Assembly: GCA_040380755.1 (NCBI GenBank) | Contig: JBEIIL010000011.1 | Coordinates: 1-43,395 of the forward strand | From: Alsobacter sp040380755 | Lineage (GTDB): Bacteria > Pseudomonadota > Alphaproteobacteria > Rhizobiales > Beijerinckiaceae | Direction of reading: 5' to 3' | Length of the DNA stretch: 43,395 nt | In this document: positions 1 to 9,839 of the stretch, in pieces | Layout of the letters: every line of letters begins with the position of its first letter | How positions within the stretch are numbered: position 1 is the first letter of the stretch | Notes under the pieces: generated by a model | What the model saw: the letters and a program-made list of their open reading frames with translations, nothing else | What the model was told of the DNA's origin: nothing | Database searches by the model: none | Made by a program: the position numbers and the translations under genes

Positions 1-105
1 CTCGCCAGGAGCATTCTCGCCAGGAGCCTGCTCGCCAGGAGCCTGCTCGCCAGGAGCAACCTCGGCAAGAGCAACCTCGGCAAGAGCCGCCTCGCCATGA
101 GCCTG
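1..105 (+). repeat. 15-bp tandem repeats coding Arg-Gln-Glu-x-x
   Basis: Seven consecutive 15-base units begin with ctcgccaggagc or close variants (ctcggcaagagc, ctcgccatgagc). In the frame of the SPOR-domain gene they read as RQE followed by PA, QP, PP or HS, so they add whole pentapeptides. The first four units are nearly identical and the last three drift at third positions and at Arg/His, which suggests recent expansion on the left side. The array continues beyond the left edge, so copy number is unknown. Confidence 0.85.
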
Positions 106-1342
106 ACTGGGACCTGGCCGAGCTGCGCCACGTGCCGCGCCCGGCGTCAGATCCGTTCATCGCCAGCGAAACCGAGCCGCGCTACGAGCCCGAGGGCCAG
201 TTGCCGCCGCATGATCCGGCCTTCGACGAGGCCGCCGCCGAGCCGCCGCGCCGGCGCGGCATGCTGGTGCTCGTGGCCGTGCTGGGCGTTGCGGCGATCG
301 GCGTTGCCGGCGCCCTGGTGTTCCGCGGCAGCAGCGGCGGCAAGATGGCCGACGGTGCGCCCCCGTCATCAGGGCGGAGGCCGGTCCTTCCAAGGTGCAG
401 CCAGAAAATCCCGGTGGCGTGCTGGTCCCCGATCTCGACCGACAGGTCTACAACCGTGGCACGGCCGCCCCAGAGGATCCCAAGACCGCCAAGGTCGTGG
501 GCACGGAAGAACAGCCGGTCGACGTGGCGCAGATGACGCGTCGCGACGTCCCGCGCCCGACCGATGCCGCAGCGGGGGCCGTGGCCGCCGCCGGAACGGC
601 TGCGGCGATTGCTGCCGCCACCAGTACGTCACCTGCCGCGCCGAAGCCGGCGGTCCCGTTGCCGGGCCTGGGCGAGCCGCGTCGCGTCAAGACCGTCTCG
701 GTGCGCCCCGATGGATCGATTATCGAAGGCGACGCCCCTGCCGGCCCGACCCGGGTCGCCGCAGCGGTGCCCGCCATTCCGCTTGCCGGTTCAGGTTCAG
801 GCTCTGGTTCCAGCGCGGGTTCGGGCTCCGGTGCCGGAGCGGTGCCGGTCGTTCCCGCTGCGCCGTGGGCCACGCTTCCCGGCGGTGCAACACCCGCGGC
901 GCCGGTTCCGCCGCCGCGGCCTCGTGTTGCCTCGACGACGCCCGCTGCTCCGGCGGCGCCTGTCCGCCCGCGTCCGGCCGGGGCCGAAACGGAGACAGGC
1001 ACGCCGCAGGCACTGGTTGCCGCCGCACCGCGCACGCCGGCGCCCCGTGTCGCCGCTGTAGCTCCCCCTGCGACGGCCACCGAGGAGACCACATCAGGCG
1101 GATCCTTCGCGGTGCAGCTGGCCGCACCGGGATCCGAGCAGGAGGCCCGCGAGACGATCTCGCGCCTCCAGCGCCGCTTTGCCGACGATCTGGGCGGTCG
1201 CAGCCCGAGCGTCCGGCGGGCCGAGGTGAACGGCAAGACGATCTATCGGGTCCGCGTCGGCAACATGTCGCGCGACGATGCCACCGCCTTGTGCGAGCGG
1301 TTGAAGGGCGCCGGCGGACAGTGCTTCGTCGCCCGCAACTGA
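1..1342 (+). CDS. SPOR-domain membrane protein, 5' end outside window, apparent frameshift
   Basis: The gene enters the window already open, in the frame whose codons start at positions divisible by 3. It begins with Arg-Gln-Glu-x-x pentapeptide repeats, then an acidic/Pro-rich cytosolic stretch and one membrane helix (261-323, MLVLVAVLGVAAIGVAGALVF). Around the C5 run at 360-364 the coding signal moves to another frame; one extra base there would join GAPP to VIRAEAGPSKV and restore one protein. The rest is a long Ala/Pro/Gly-Ser periplasmic linker (SGSGSGSSAGSGSG near 793-840) and a C-terminal SPOR domain (about 1094-1339). SPOR domains bind denuded septal peptidoglycan, so a role in division or envelope remodelling is inferred. 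It lies just before nagZ, as in many alphaproteobacteria. The frameshift may be a sequencing error or a real mutation; if real, the product loses its SPOR domain. Confidence 0.8.
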
Positions 1343-1426
1343 GGCGCGGCGATTTCACCGGGGACGGCGGAGCAGCATGGCTCCTGACCGCTTGATTTGC
1401 AGCGGCCGCGCCCGTAATCGCGGTCC

Positions 1427-2443
1427 ATGCCCATTCGCGCATTCATCACCGGTTGCTCCGGCCTGGTCCTCACGGCCGACGAAACCGCCTTCATCCGGCA
1501 GGCTGAGCCGTGGGGCCTGATCCTGTTCAAGCGCAATGTCGAGACGCCCCGGCAGGTGCTGGCGCTGACTGAGGCGTTTCGCGCCGCCGTCGGCCGGGCC
1601 GACGCGCCGGTGCTGGTCGACCAGGAGGGTGGCCGGGTGCAGCGGCTCGGGCCGCCGCACTGGCGTGCCTATCCGTCGGCAGGCCGGCTCGGGGCGATTG
1701 CCGGCGAGCCCTGGATGCGGGCCGCCCGCGTGCGCCTGGTCGCGCGGCTGATGGCGCATGACCTGCGTGCGGTCGGTATCACGGTCGACTGCATGCCCGT
1801 GCTGGACGTGCCGGTGGCCGGGGCCCATGCTGTGATCGGCGATCGCGCTTACGCGGACACGTCCGAGCTCATCGCCCGGCTGGGCCGCGCTGCTGCCGAG
1901 GGCATGCTGGCCGGCGGCGTGATGCCGGTGATCAAGCATGTGCCGGGCCACGGCCGGGCCGGGGCGGACAGCCATCACGCGCTACCGGTCGTCGACGCGG
2001 ACCGGGATGCGCTGGAGGCCCAGGACTTCCTGCCGTTCCGCGTCCTGGCCGACATGCCGGCGGCGATGACGGCCCATGTGGTGTACACCGCCCTCGACCG
2101 GCGCAGGCCGGCGACGACGTCGCAGCGGGTGGTGCGGGACGTGATCCGTGGTGATATCGGGTTCCAGGGCCTGCTGATGAGCGATGACCTGTCGATGCAG
2201 GCCCTGTCCGGCACGCTGCGCGAGCGGGCCGCGGCGGCGCTGCGGGCGGGCTGCGACATCGGCCTGCACTGCAACGGCATCCTCGCCGAGATGGAGCAGG
2301 TGGCAGATGCGGTGCCGGTTCTGGCCGGTGTCGCCCGTCGCCGCGCGGCGGCCGCGCTGGCACGCATCACGCATGCCGTGGAGCCGCTGGACCCTGTGGA
2401 CGCCGCCGCCCAGCTCGATGCGGCGCTTGCTGCCGGGTCCTGA
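1427..2443 (+). CDS. nagZ: Beta-N-acetylhexosaminidase NagZ (GH3)
   Basis: A 338-residue family 3 glycosidase, the usual single-domain NagZ length. It removes N-acetylglucosamine from anhydromuropeptides in the cytoplasm during cell-wall recycling. Visible motifs are the substrate-loop sequence KHVPGHG (residues 170-176), the Asp181-Ser-His183 dyad that serves as acid/base in this family, and MSDDLSM with the predicted nucleophile Asp253. There is no signal peptide, consistent with a cytosolic enzyme. It starts 84 bases after the SPOR-domain gene and is followed closely by scpA, so the three are probably co-transcribed. In species with inducible AmpC, NagZ products trigger beta-lactamase; no ampR/ampC is seen here. 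Confidence 0.95.
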   Translation: MPIRAFITGCSGLVLTADETAFIRQAEPWGLILFKRNVETPRQVLALTEAFRAAVGRADAPVLVDQEGGRVQRLGPPHWRAYPSAGRLGAIAGEPWMRAARVRLVARLMAHDLRAVGITVDCMPVLDVPVAGAHAVIGDRAYADTSELIARLGRAAAEGMLAGGVMPVIKHVPGHGRAGADSHHALPVVDADRDALEAQDFLPFRVLADMPAAMTAHVVYTALDRRRPATTSQRVVRDVIRGDIGFQGLLMSDDLSMQALSGTLRERAAAALRAGCDIGLHCNGILAEMEQVADAVPVLAGVARRRAAAALARITHAVEPLDPVDAAAQLDAALAAGS

Positions 2444-2492
2444 CGGAATGAGACTTGCTGTTCGCGCCGCGGCGCGGCGAATCGGATGTCGC

Positions 2493-3293
2493 ATGGCCGG
2501 AACGTTCGAGTTCGAGGAGCAGACGATCGACCGGGCGGAGGCGGAGCCGGCGCTGATCGTCGATGTCGACGGCTTTGCCGGCCCCCTCGACCTGCTGCTC
2601 GAGCTGGCCCGCCGGCAGAAGGTGGACCTGTCGCGCATCTCGGTTCTGGCGCTGGCCGAGCAGTATCTGGTCTTTGTCGAGCAGGCCCGGCGTTTCCGCC
2701 TCGAGCTCGCGGCCGACTATCTGGTGATGGCGGCCTGGCTCGCCTATCTCAAGTCGCGCCTGCTGCTGCCGTCACCGCCGAAGGGTGAGGAGCCGAGCGG
2801 CGAGGAGCTGGCCGAGCAGCTTGCCGCCAGGCTGCAGCGGCTGGACCTGATCCGCGAGGCCGCCCGGCAGCTCGGCGGGCGCACACGCCAGGGGCGGGAC
2901 GTCTTCGCCCGCGGCATGCCCGAGCCCGTGGTGGTGACCCGCTCTCCGGTGTGGGAGGCGGGCCTGTTCGATCTGCTGGCGGCCTATGCCCGCGAGCGCC
3001 AGAAGCACGCGCTGGCGCATGTCAGGATGACGCCTCGCCGGGTCTGGTCGCTGGCGGATGCCCGCCAGGCGCTGGAACGGCTCATCGGGTCGGCAGCAAG
3101 CCGTGACTGGACGCCGCTGGATGACTATCTGGTGGCCTATCTGGTCGACCCGGCGATGCGCGCGACGGTGCGCGCGTCGACCTTCTCGGCGACGCTCGAA
3201 CTGGTGAGGGAAGGGGTGGTGGACATCCAGCAGGATCGCGCCTACGCCCCCATCTGGGTGCGCGGCCGGACGGCGGCCGCGGGAAGGGCCTGA
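2493..3293 (+). CDS. scpA: Segregation and condensation protein A
   Basis: ScpA is the kleisin of the SMC-ScpA-ScpB condensin that organises and separates chromosomes. The N-terminal signature VDGFAGPLDLLLELARRQKVD, followed by DYLVMAAWLAYLKSRLLLP, is the classical SMC-neck-binding region; the C-terminal winged helix lies in the last 80 or so residues. Starting at ATG 2493 gives 266 residues, a normal size. An in-frame ATG at 2448 would add 15 basic residues and cannot be excluded because neither start has a strong Shine-Dalgarno sequence. scpB follows after 7 bases, so the two are translated from one message. Confidence 0.93.
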   Translation: MAGTFEFEEQTIDRAEAEPALIVDVDGFAGPLDLLLELARRQKVDLSRISVLALAEQYLVFVEQARRFRLELAADYLVMAAWLAYLKSRLLLPSPPKGEEPSGEELAEQLAARLQRLDLIREAARQLGGRTRQGRDVFARGMPEPVVVTRSPVWEAGLFDLLAAYARERQKHALAHVRMTPRRVWSLADARQALERLIGSAASRDWTPLDDYLVAYLVDPAMRATVRASTFSATLELVREGVVDIQQDRAYAPIWVRGRTAAAGRA

Positions 3294-3300
3294 GGACGCC

Positions 3301-4100
3301 ATGGGCCATCTTCGCACAGGGTCGCTGCGGGTTGCGCAGGAGGGCGCGCTGCCGGACACGCCGGATGATCTCGCCGCAGCCCTGGAGACCGCCTTCGACG
3401 CGGCGGAGGACGCGCGCGCCTTCGCACAGGCCTGCCGGATCACCGAGGCGCTGCTGTTTGCCTCGGCCGAACCGCTGGCTGCGGAAGCCATCGCCAGCCG
3501 GTTGCCGGGTGCGGTGCCGGTGCAGGCCGTGCTGAAGGCCCTATCCCAGGAGTATGCGTCGCGCGGCGTGACGCTCGTCCAGCTGGGCGGGAAATGGGCG
3601 TTCCGCACGGCGGAAGACCTCGCCTTCCTGCTGTCGCGCGAGACGGTCGAGCCGCGCAAGCTGTCGCGGGCCGCCATGGAGACGCTGGCGATCATCGCCT
3701 ATCACCAGCCGGTGACGCGCGCCGAGATCGATGAGATCCGCGGGGTTGCTACCCATCGCGACACGCTGGACGTGCTGATCGAGACCGGCTGGGTTCGCCT
3801 GCGCGGCCGGCGGCGGTCGCCGGGCCGGCCAGTGACCTGGGGCACGACCGAGGGGTTCCTGGTGCATTTCGGGCTGAACCGGATCGACGATCTGCCGGGA
3901 CTCGACGAGCTCAAGGGCTCCGGCCTGCTGGACGGGCAGTTGCCGCCGGGCTTCGGGGTGCCGTCGCCGTCCGACGATCCGGCCCTGTGCGAGGACGAGG
4001 ATCCACTTGGAGAGGACCTGTTCACCGCACTCGCCGAGGAGACCGCCAACGCGGTCGAGGAGCCGCTGTCGGGCGACGACCCGCCTGGCGACGGGCGGGC

Positions 4101-4104
<4 letters not shown>
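3301..4104 (+). CDS. scpB: Segregation and condensation protein B
   Basis: ScpB dimerises through winged helices and bridges the ScpA kleisin in the SMC condensin. The protein carries the family core: ITEALLFASAEPL, then METLAIIAYHQPVTRAEIDE (from about residue 126) and the C-terminal RGRRRSPGRPVTWGTTEGFL block. The last 50 residues are an acidic, low-complexity tail typical of alphaproteobacterial ScpB. At 267 residues it is slightly longer than the Bacillus protein because of an N-terminal extension. Its stop overlaps the GTG start of the following ABC ATPase by four bases (GTGA). Confidence 0.93.
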
Positions 4105-5213
<1,109 letters not shown>

Positions 5214-5276
5214 GTTCCGGGCCAGACACGCAATTCGGGAGCCGAGCACCGGCTGAACCCGCTTTCGGGAGTAGGG

Positions 5277-5522
5277 ATGATGGGTGGGGTCAGCATCTGG
5301 CACTGGATCGTCGTCGGCATCGTGGTCATGCTGCTGTTCGGGCGCGGCAAGATCTCCGAGCTGATGGGCGACGTGGCCAAGGGCATCAAGTCCTTCAAGA
5401 AGGGGATGTCGGATGACGAGGCCGAGACCGCCGCGGCCAAGCCGGCCGAGCCGGCCAAGATCATCGAGGACCAGCGCGCTCCTGGCGTGCAGACGCCTGC
5501 CGGCGAACGCAAGGCAAGCTGA
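5277..5522 (+). CDS. tatA: Sec-independent translocase subunit TatA
   Basis: TatA oligomerises to form the passage for folded proteins in the twin-arginine pathway. The 81-residue protein has a short N-terminal membrane helix (IWHWIVVGIVVMLLFG), the FGRGKISELMGDVAKGIKSF hinge plus amphipathic helix typical of TatA, and a charged Ala/Pro/Glu-rich tail. The start is at the first of two adjacent ATGs, preceded by a purine-rich GGGAGTAGGG. It is followed by tatB and tatC, giving a complete ABC-type Tat translocase. Confidence 0.94.
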   Translation: MMGGVSIWHWIVVGIVVMLLFGRGKISELMGDVAKGIKSFKKGMSDDEAETAAAKPAEPAKIIEDQRAPGVQTPAGERKAS

Positions 5523-5609
5523 CCGGCGACAGGCGCGGCGCCGGTCGCCGCGCCGGATCGGGGCAAGAGGGGCGGGCGCGTCGGCGCTGCGGCCCGAGAT
5601 CGGAACGAT

Positions 5610-6101
5610 ATGTTCGACATCGGCTGGGGTGAGTTCGTCGTCATCGGGGTGGTGGCGCTCATCGTCATCGGCCCCAAGGAATTGCCCGGCATGTTGCGCA
5701 CCGTCGGCCAGGCGGTGGGCAAGATCCGGCGCCTCGCGGGCGAGTTCCAGGGGCAGTTCCAGGAGGCGATGCGCGAGGCCGAGCTGCACGAGGCCCGCAA
5801 GACCGTCGAGGGCCTTGGCGGCGAGGTGCAGTCGTCGCTGAACGCCGGCTTCAACCCGATCCAGACCATCCGCGACGAGTTTAAGCCCACGACGCCTCCG
5901 GCAGGCGAGCCCGTGGTGCCATTGCCATCACCACCGCCGGAGCCCGACCTGACCGCAGACCAGATCCAGGCCGCGTTTGCACCGCAGACGCCCGCCCCGG
6001 CTGAGCCGGCGGGGCCGGTCGAGGTGCTTCCCGCGCCAGCCGCGGCGCCGGAGGCCGCAGCGCCGAAGGCGGCTGACGGCTCCGAGAAGGAACGGGCCTG
6101 A
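5610..6101 (+). CDS. tatB: Sec-independent translocase subunit TatB
   Basis: TatB pairs with TatC to form the twin-arginine signal receptor. The 163-residue protein starts MFDIGWGEFVVIGVVALIVI, the diagnostic TatB N-terminus with a conserved Glu in the membrane helix, then GPKELPGMLRTVGQ and a long amphipathic helix. The C-terminal half is a Pro/Ala/Glu-rich linker, as in other alphaproteobacterial TatB proteins. Its stop codon overlaps the ATG of tatC (TGATG), so the two are translationally coupled. Two separate genes for TatA and TatB argue against a bifunctional minimal system. Confidence 0.94.
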   Translation: MFDIGWGEFVVIGVVALIVIGPKELPGMLRTVGQAVGKIRRLAGEFQGQFQEAMREAELHEARKTVEGLGGEVQSSLNAGFNPIQTIRDEFKPTTPPAGEPVVPLPSPPPEPDLTADQIQAAFAPQTPAPAEPAGPVEVLPAPAAAPEAAAPKAADGSEKERA

Positions 6102-6880
6102 TGAGCCAGGACGATATCGACTCGACCAAGGCGCCGCTGATCGAGCATCTGATCGAGCTGCGTTCCCGGCTGATCAAGGCGCTGGTCGCCTTCGTGGTGA
6201 TGTTCGTCTTCAGCTTCGCGTTCGCCAAGGAAATCTACAACATCCTGATCTTCCCCTATGTATTTGCGGCTGGCAGCTCACAGGTGAAGCTGATCTACAC
6301 CGCTCCACTCGAATATCTGTTCACGCAGATCAAGATCGCGGTGTTCGGGGCGGCGTTCCTGTCGTTTCCGATCGTGGCGACGCAGATCTACAAGTTCGTC
6401 GCGCCAGGTCTGTACAAGAACGAGCGCGAGGCCTTCCGCCCCTATCTGGTGGCCACGCCGCTGCTGTTCGGCCTGGGCGCCGCCGTCGTGTTCTTCATCG
6501 CGATGCCGCTGGTGATGCGGTTCTCGCTGGGCCAGCAGCAGCTGGACCCGAGCATGCCCACCATCGAGCTGCTGCCGAAGGTCAGCGAATATCTGTCGCT
6601 GATCATGACGCTGATCTTCGCCTTCGGGATCTGCTTCCAGCTGCCGGTTGTGCTGACCCTGCTGGCGCGTGCCGGCTTCATCGACGCCAAGTTCCTCAAG
6701 GAGAAGCGGCGCTATGCGGCGGTGATCGTCGTTACCGTGGCGGCGGTGCTGACGCCACCCGACGTGATCAGCCAGCTGGCGCTTGCCGTGCCGACCTACC
6801 TCCTCTACGAAGCCTCCATCTTCGCGGTGCAGATGGTCGAGAAGAAGCGCGATTCGCAGGCCGCCGCCCCGTCAACGTAA
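6101..6880 (+). CDS. tatC: Sec-independent translocase subunit TatC
   Basis: TatC is the polytopic receptor of the twin-arginine translocase. The 259-residue protein begins with the conserved PLIEHLIELRSRLIKAL motif before the first membrane helix, includes FKFVAPGLYKNER-like sequence (YKFVAPGLYKNEREAF) between helices 2 and 3, and has six predicted helices ending in a short basic tail. LTPPDVISQ near the last helices is also a family hallmark. It ends the tatABC set; serS follows after a 59-base gap. Confidence 0.95.
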   Translation: MSQDDIDSTKAPLIEHLIELRSRLIKALVAFVVMFVFSFAFAKEIYNILIFPYVFAAGSSQVKLIYTAPLEYLFTQIKIAVFGAAFLSFPIVATQIYKFVAPGLYKNEREAFRPYLVATPLLFGLGAAVVFFIAMPLVMRFSLGQQQLDPSMPTIELLPKVSEYLSLIMTLIFAFGICFQLPVVLTLLARAGFIDAKFLKEKRRYAAVIVVTVAAVLTPPDVISQLALAVPTYLLYEASIFAVQMVEKKRDSQAAAPST

Positions 6881-6939
6881 GGGCGCGGCGGCAACCGTCC
6901 GGACGGCCACCGGCACCCTACGCCCGCCGGGAATGCGCC

Positions 6940-8232
6940 ATGTACGACATCCGCTGGATCCGCGAGAACCAGGCCGCCTTCGACGCCGGTCTTGCCCACC
7001 GCAACGCCGCGCCGCTGTCGCAGGCGTTGCTCGCCATCGACGACCGCCGGCGTGCGGCGATCCAGACATCGCAGGCCTCCCAGGAGCGGCGCAATGCGCT
7101 GTCGAAGGAGATCGGTCAGGCCATGGCGGCCAAGGACCAGGCGCGTGCGGACACGCTGAAGGCCGAGGTCGCGGCCCTGAAGGATGCGCTGGCCGAGGCC
7201 GAGAAGCAGGAAAAGGCGGCGATCGCCGAGCTCGACCAGCAGCTGGCGGCCATCCCCAACACGCCGCTCGACAGCGTGCCCGTGGCCGCCGACGAGCATG
7301 GCAATGTCGAGCAGCGCCGGGTCGGCACGCCGCGCACGGCCGACACCATGGGGTTTGCGCCGAAGCAGCATTTCGAGATCGGCGAGGCGCTCGGCGGCAT
7401 GGATTTCGAGACCGCCGCAAAGCTGTCCGGCGCGCGGTTTGTGGTCAACCGCGGTGGAATTGCGCGGCTGGAACGGGCGCTCGGCCAGTTCATGCTCGAC
7501 CTGCATGTCGGCGAGCATGGCTATACCGAGGTCAACCCGCCGCTGCTGGTCAAGGATCAGGCGGTGTTCGGCGTCGGGCAGCTGCCGAAGTTCGAGGAAG
7601 ACCTGTTTCGCACAACCAACGGCTATTGGCTGATCTCCACCTCCGAGGTGTCGCTGACCAACCTCGTGCGCGACAGCATCCTGGACGAGAGGGAACTGCC
7701 GCTGCGCTTCACGGCACTGACGCCATGCTTCCGGTCCGAAGCGGGCGCCGCCGGGCGCGACACGCGCGGCATGATCCGGCAGCACCAGTTCAGCAAGGTC
7801 GAGCTGGTGTCGATCACCACTCCCGACCAGGCGCTGGCCGAGCACGAGCGCATGACCGCCTGCGCCGAGGCGGTGCTGCAGCGGCTGGGTCTTGCTTACC
7901 GTACCGTGCTGCTGTGCACCGGCGACATGGGCTTTGCGTCGCAGCGCACCTACGATCTCGAGGTCTGGCTGCCGGGGCAGAACGCCTACCGGGAAATCTC
8001 CTCCTGCTCGGTGTGCGGCGAGTTCCAGGCGCGGCGCATGCAGGCCCGCTTCCGATCCGGCGAGGGCAAGCCGCCACGCTTCGTCACCACGCTGAACGGG
8101 TCCGGCGTCGCCGTCGGACGGGCGCTGGTGGCGGTGCTCGAGACCTACCAGAACGCCGACGGGACCGTCACGGTGCCGGAGGCATTGCGGCCCTATATGG
8201 GCGGGATCACCCTTATCGAGAAGGCCGCCTGA
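6940..8232 (+). CDS. serS: Seryl-tRNA synthetase
   Basis: The enzyme charges tRNA-Ser (and tRNA-Sec where present) with serine. The 430-residue protein starts MYDIRWIRENQAAFD, has the long N-terminal coiled-coil arm rich in Lys/Glu/Ala (about residues 30-100) that grips the tRNA variable arm, and the class II catalytic core. Motif 2 is visible as FRSEAGAAGRDTRGMIRQHQ and motif 3 as GSGVAVGRALVAVLE. The start is the ATG at 6940; longer reading in the same frame runs back through tatC and is not coding. The stop overlaps the surE start (TGATG). Confidence 0.96.
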   Translation: MYDIRWIRENQAAFDAGLAHRNAAPLSQALLAIDDRRRAAIQTSQASQERRNALSKEIGQAMAAKDQARADTLKAEVAALKDALAEAEKQEKAAIAELDQQLAAIPNTPLDSVPVAADEHGNVEQRRVGTPRTADTMGFAPKQHFEIGEALGGMDFETAAKLSGARFVVNRGGIARLERALGQFMLDLHVGEHGYTEVNPPLLVKDQAVFGVGQLPKFEEDLFRTTNGYWLISTSEVSLTNLVRDSILDERELPLRFTALTPCFRSEAGAAGRDTRGMIRQHQFSKVELVSITTPDQALAEHERMTACAEAVLQRLGLAYRTVLLCTGDMGFASQRTYDLEVWLPGQNAYREISSCSVCGEFQARRMQARFRSGEGKPPRFVTTLNGSGVAVGRALVAVLETYQNADGTVTVPEALRPYMGGITLIEKAA

Positions 8233-9002
8233 TGCGAATCCTGGTCACCAATGACGACGGCATCCACGCCCCCGGCCTCAAGGTCTGCGAGGCGATCGCC
8301 CGGACGCTCTCCGACGACGTCTGGGTGGTGGCGCCCGAGACCGACCAGTCCGGCGTCGCCCATTCGCTGTCGCTGAGCGATCCGCTGCGGCTGCGTGAAA
8401 TCTCCGACCGCCATTTCGCCGTGAAGGGGACACCGACGGACTGCGTCATCATGGGCGTGCGCCACGTGATGAAGGATCACCGACCCGATCTCGTGCTCTC
8501 CGGCGTCAACCGTGGCCAGAATGTTGCCGAGGACGTCACCTATTCGGGGACGGTTGCGGCCGCGATCGAGGGCACCATTCTCGGCGTGCCGTCCATCGCG
8601 CTGTCGCAGGCCTTCGGTCCGAAGGGACGCGACGCCACCGAATGGGGCTGCGGCCAGCACCATGCGCCGGACGTGGTCCGGATGATCCTGGCCGAGGGGA
8701 TCCCGTCGGGCGTTCTCGTCAACGTCAACTTCCCGGACTGCCCGGCCGACGAGGTCGCCGGCATCGCCGTCGGCGCGCAGGGGACGCGGTCGCAGGAGCT
8801 GCTGCGTCTCGACGAGCGTAAGGACGGGCGCGGCAACCCGTATTTCTGGATCACCTTCGCGCGCGGCCCCTACACGCCGCCGCCAGGCTCGGATCTGCTG
8901 GCGCTGGCCGGCCGGCGGATTGCCGTGACGCCGCTGCGCATTGACCTCACCGACGAGCCGACGCTGACGCGCTACGCGCAAGCCTTCGCCTCGCGGCGTT
9001 GA
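8232..9002 (+). CDS. surE: 5'/3'-nucleotidase SurE
   Basis: SurE is a metal-dependent nucleotidase acting on nucleoside monophosphates and short polyphosphate, linked to stationary-phase survival. The N-terminus MRILVTNDDGIHAPG has the metal-binding Asp8-Asp9 pair; QSGVAHSLS supplies the metal-ligand Ser (Ser40), and LSGVNRGQNVAEDVTYSGTV is the third family block with the ligand Asn. The length of 256 residues is normal. The gene is coupled to serS upstream (one-base overlap) and to pcm downstream (four-base overlap), the widespread surE-pcm pairing. Confidence 0.95.
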   Translation: MRILVTNDDGIHAPGLKVCEAIARTLSDDVWVVAPETDQSGVAHSLSLSDPLRLREISDRHFAVKGTPTDCVIMGVRHVMKDHRPDLVLSGVNRGQNVAEDVTYSGTVAAAIEGTILGVPSIALSQAFGPKGRDATEWGCGQHHAPDVVRMILAEGIPSGVLVNVNFPDCPADEVAGIAVGAQGTRSQELLRLDERKDGRGNPYFWITFARGPYTPPPGSDLLALAGRRIAVTPLRIDLTDEPTLTRYAQAFASRR

Positions 9003-9673
9003 CGGCCGGCGCGGTGGATCTCGCGGGGGCAGAGGCGGGCGCCGAGGCGCGCATCGGCCTGCTGCTCGCGCTTCGCGCCAAGGGGTTGCGCGACACTGAT
9101 GTGCTGCGCGCCTTCGAGACCGTGGCGCGCAGCCGTTTCGTGCCGCGGCGCTATGTCGACCTCGCCTATGCGGACCTTGCGCTGCCGATTGCCTGCGGCC
9201 AGTCGACGCTGGCGCCCTCGGTGATGGCGACGATGATCATTGCGCTCGACGTCCGGCCCGAACACCGGGTGCTCGAGAGCGGCGCGGGGTCCGGCTATGG
9301 CACCGCCATCCTGGCCCGCCTTGCCGCCGAGGTTGTGTCGGTGGAGCGGTTCCACTCGCTGGCCATCGAGGCACGGGCGCGGCTGGAGGCGCAGGGCGTC
9401 GCCAATGCCAGCGTCCACCACGCCGACGGGCGCCGCGGCCAGCCGGACCGCGGCCCGTTCGACCGCATCCTGGTCGAGGCGGCGTTCGACATCTTCCCGC
9501 AGGCGCTTGCCGCCCAGCTGGCGCCGACGGGGCGCCTCGTCGGGGTGGAACGCGGGCCGGATGGCTCGTGGCTGGTGCGCTATGGGCGCGCCACGATGCG
9601 CAAATGGGAGCGCGAGGCGATCGCGCCGCTGGCGCTGGCGCCGCTGATGAGCGGAACTGCTGCGGCACTCTAG
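8999..9673 (+). CDS. pcm: Protein-L-isoaspartate O-methyltransferase family protein
   Basis: The PCMT family transfers a methyl group from S-adenosylmethionine to isoaspartyl residues of aged proteins, starting their repair. The SAM motif I appears as VLESGAGSGYGTAILARL and the post-I acidic residue in VSVERFHSLA. The pre-motif usually read as GQTISQP is here GQSTLAP, so the protein is a divergent member and its exact substrate is less certain. The TTG at 8999 overlaps the surE stop (TTGA) and gives 224 residues; an in-frame GTG at 9014 is the alternative. Position after surE and before an nlpD-like gene supports the assignment. Confidence 0.85.
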   Translation: MTAGAVDLAGAEAGAEARIGLLLALRAKGLRDTDVLRAFETVARSRFVPRRYVDLAYADLALPIACGQSTLAPSVMATMIIALDVRPEHRVLESGAGSGYGTAILARLAAEVVSVERFHSLAIEARARLEAQGVANASVHHADGRRGQPDRGPFDRILVEAAFDIFPQALAAQLAPTGRLVGVERGPDGSWLVRYGRATMRKWEREAIAPLALAPLMSGTAAAL

Positions 9674-9727
9674 ACTGACCTGACGCCAGAGGGCGGTCGT
9701 CCAGCCGGATGCCCGGCCTGATTTGCC

Positions 9728-9773
9728 GAATGGTGAATCATGGCGCGAAAAAGCTGTTTCGCTCTCACCATTC
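9728..9773. repeat. Nested inverted repeat upstream of the nlpD-like gene
   Basis: GAATGGTGA at 9728-9736 pairs perfectly with TCACCATTC at 9765-9773, and inside it GCGAAA (9745-9750) pairs with TTTCGC (9757-9762). It sits 55 bases after the pcm stop and 67 bases before the nlpD-like ATG. No run of T follows on either strand, so it does not look like an intrinsic terminator; an operator or an mRNA structure is possible. Confidence 0.5.
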
Positions 9774-9839
9774 CTTAACCCCAACGGCCTTTAATCATGA
9801 CTGTCCGCTGTGTGACAGCTGGTCAGGTTGGGTTGTGTC

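Noticed and set aside
1..105. Short direct repeats considered as a CRISPR array
   Set aside because: Units are 15 bases, contiguous and in frame with a coding sequence, without spacers.
2184..2492. An upstream extension of scpA that overlaps nagZ
   Set aside because: The added residues are Arg/Pro/Trp-rich, lie opposite the well-supported nagZ frame, and do not resemble ScpA; the homologous part starts near ATG 2493.
9775..9794. TTAA...TTAA considered as a CtrA binding site upstream of the nlpD-like gene
   Set aside because: The half-sites are 12 bases apart instead of the usual 7, and the flanks do not match well. A single TTAACCAT at about 13664-13671 is also too little to call.
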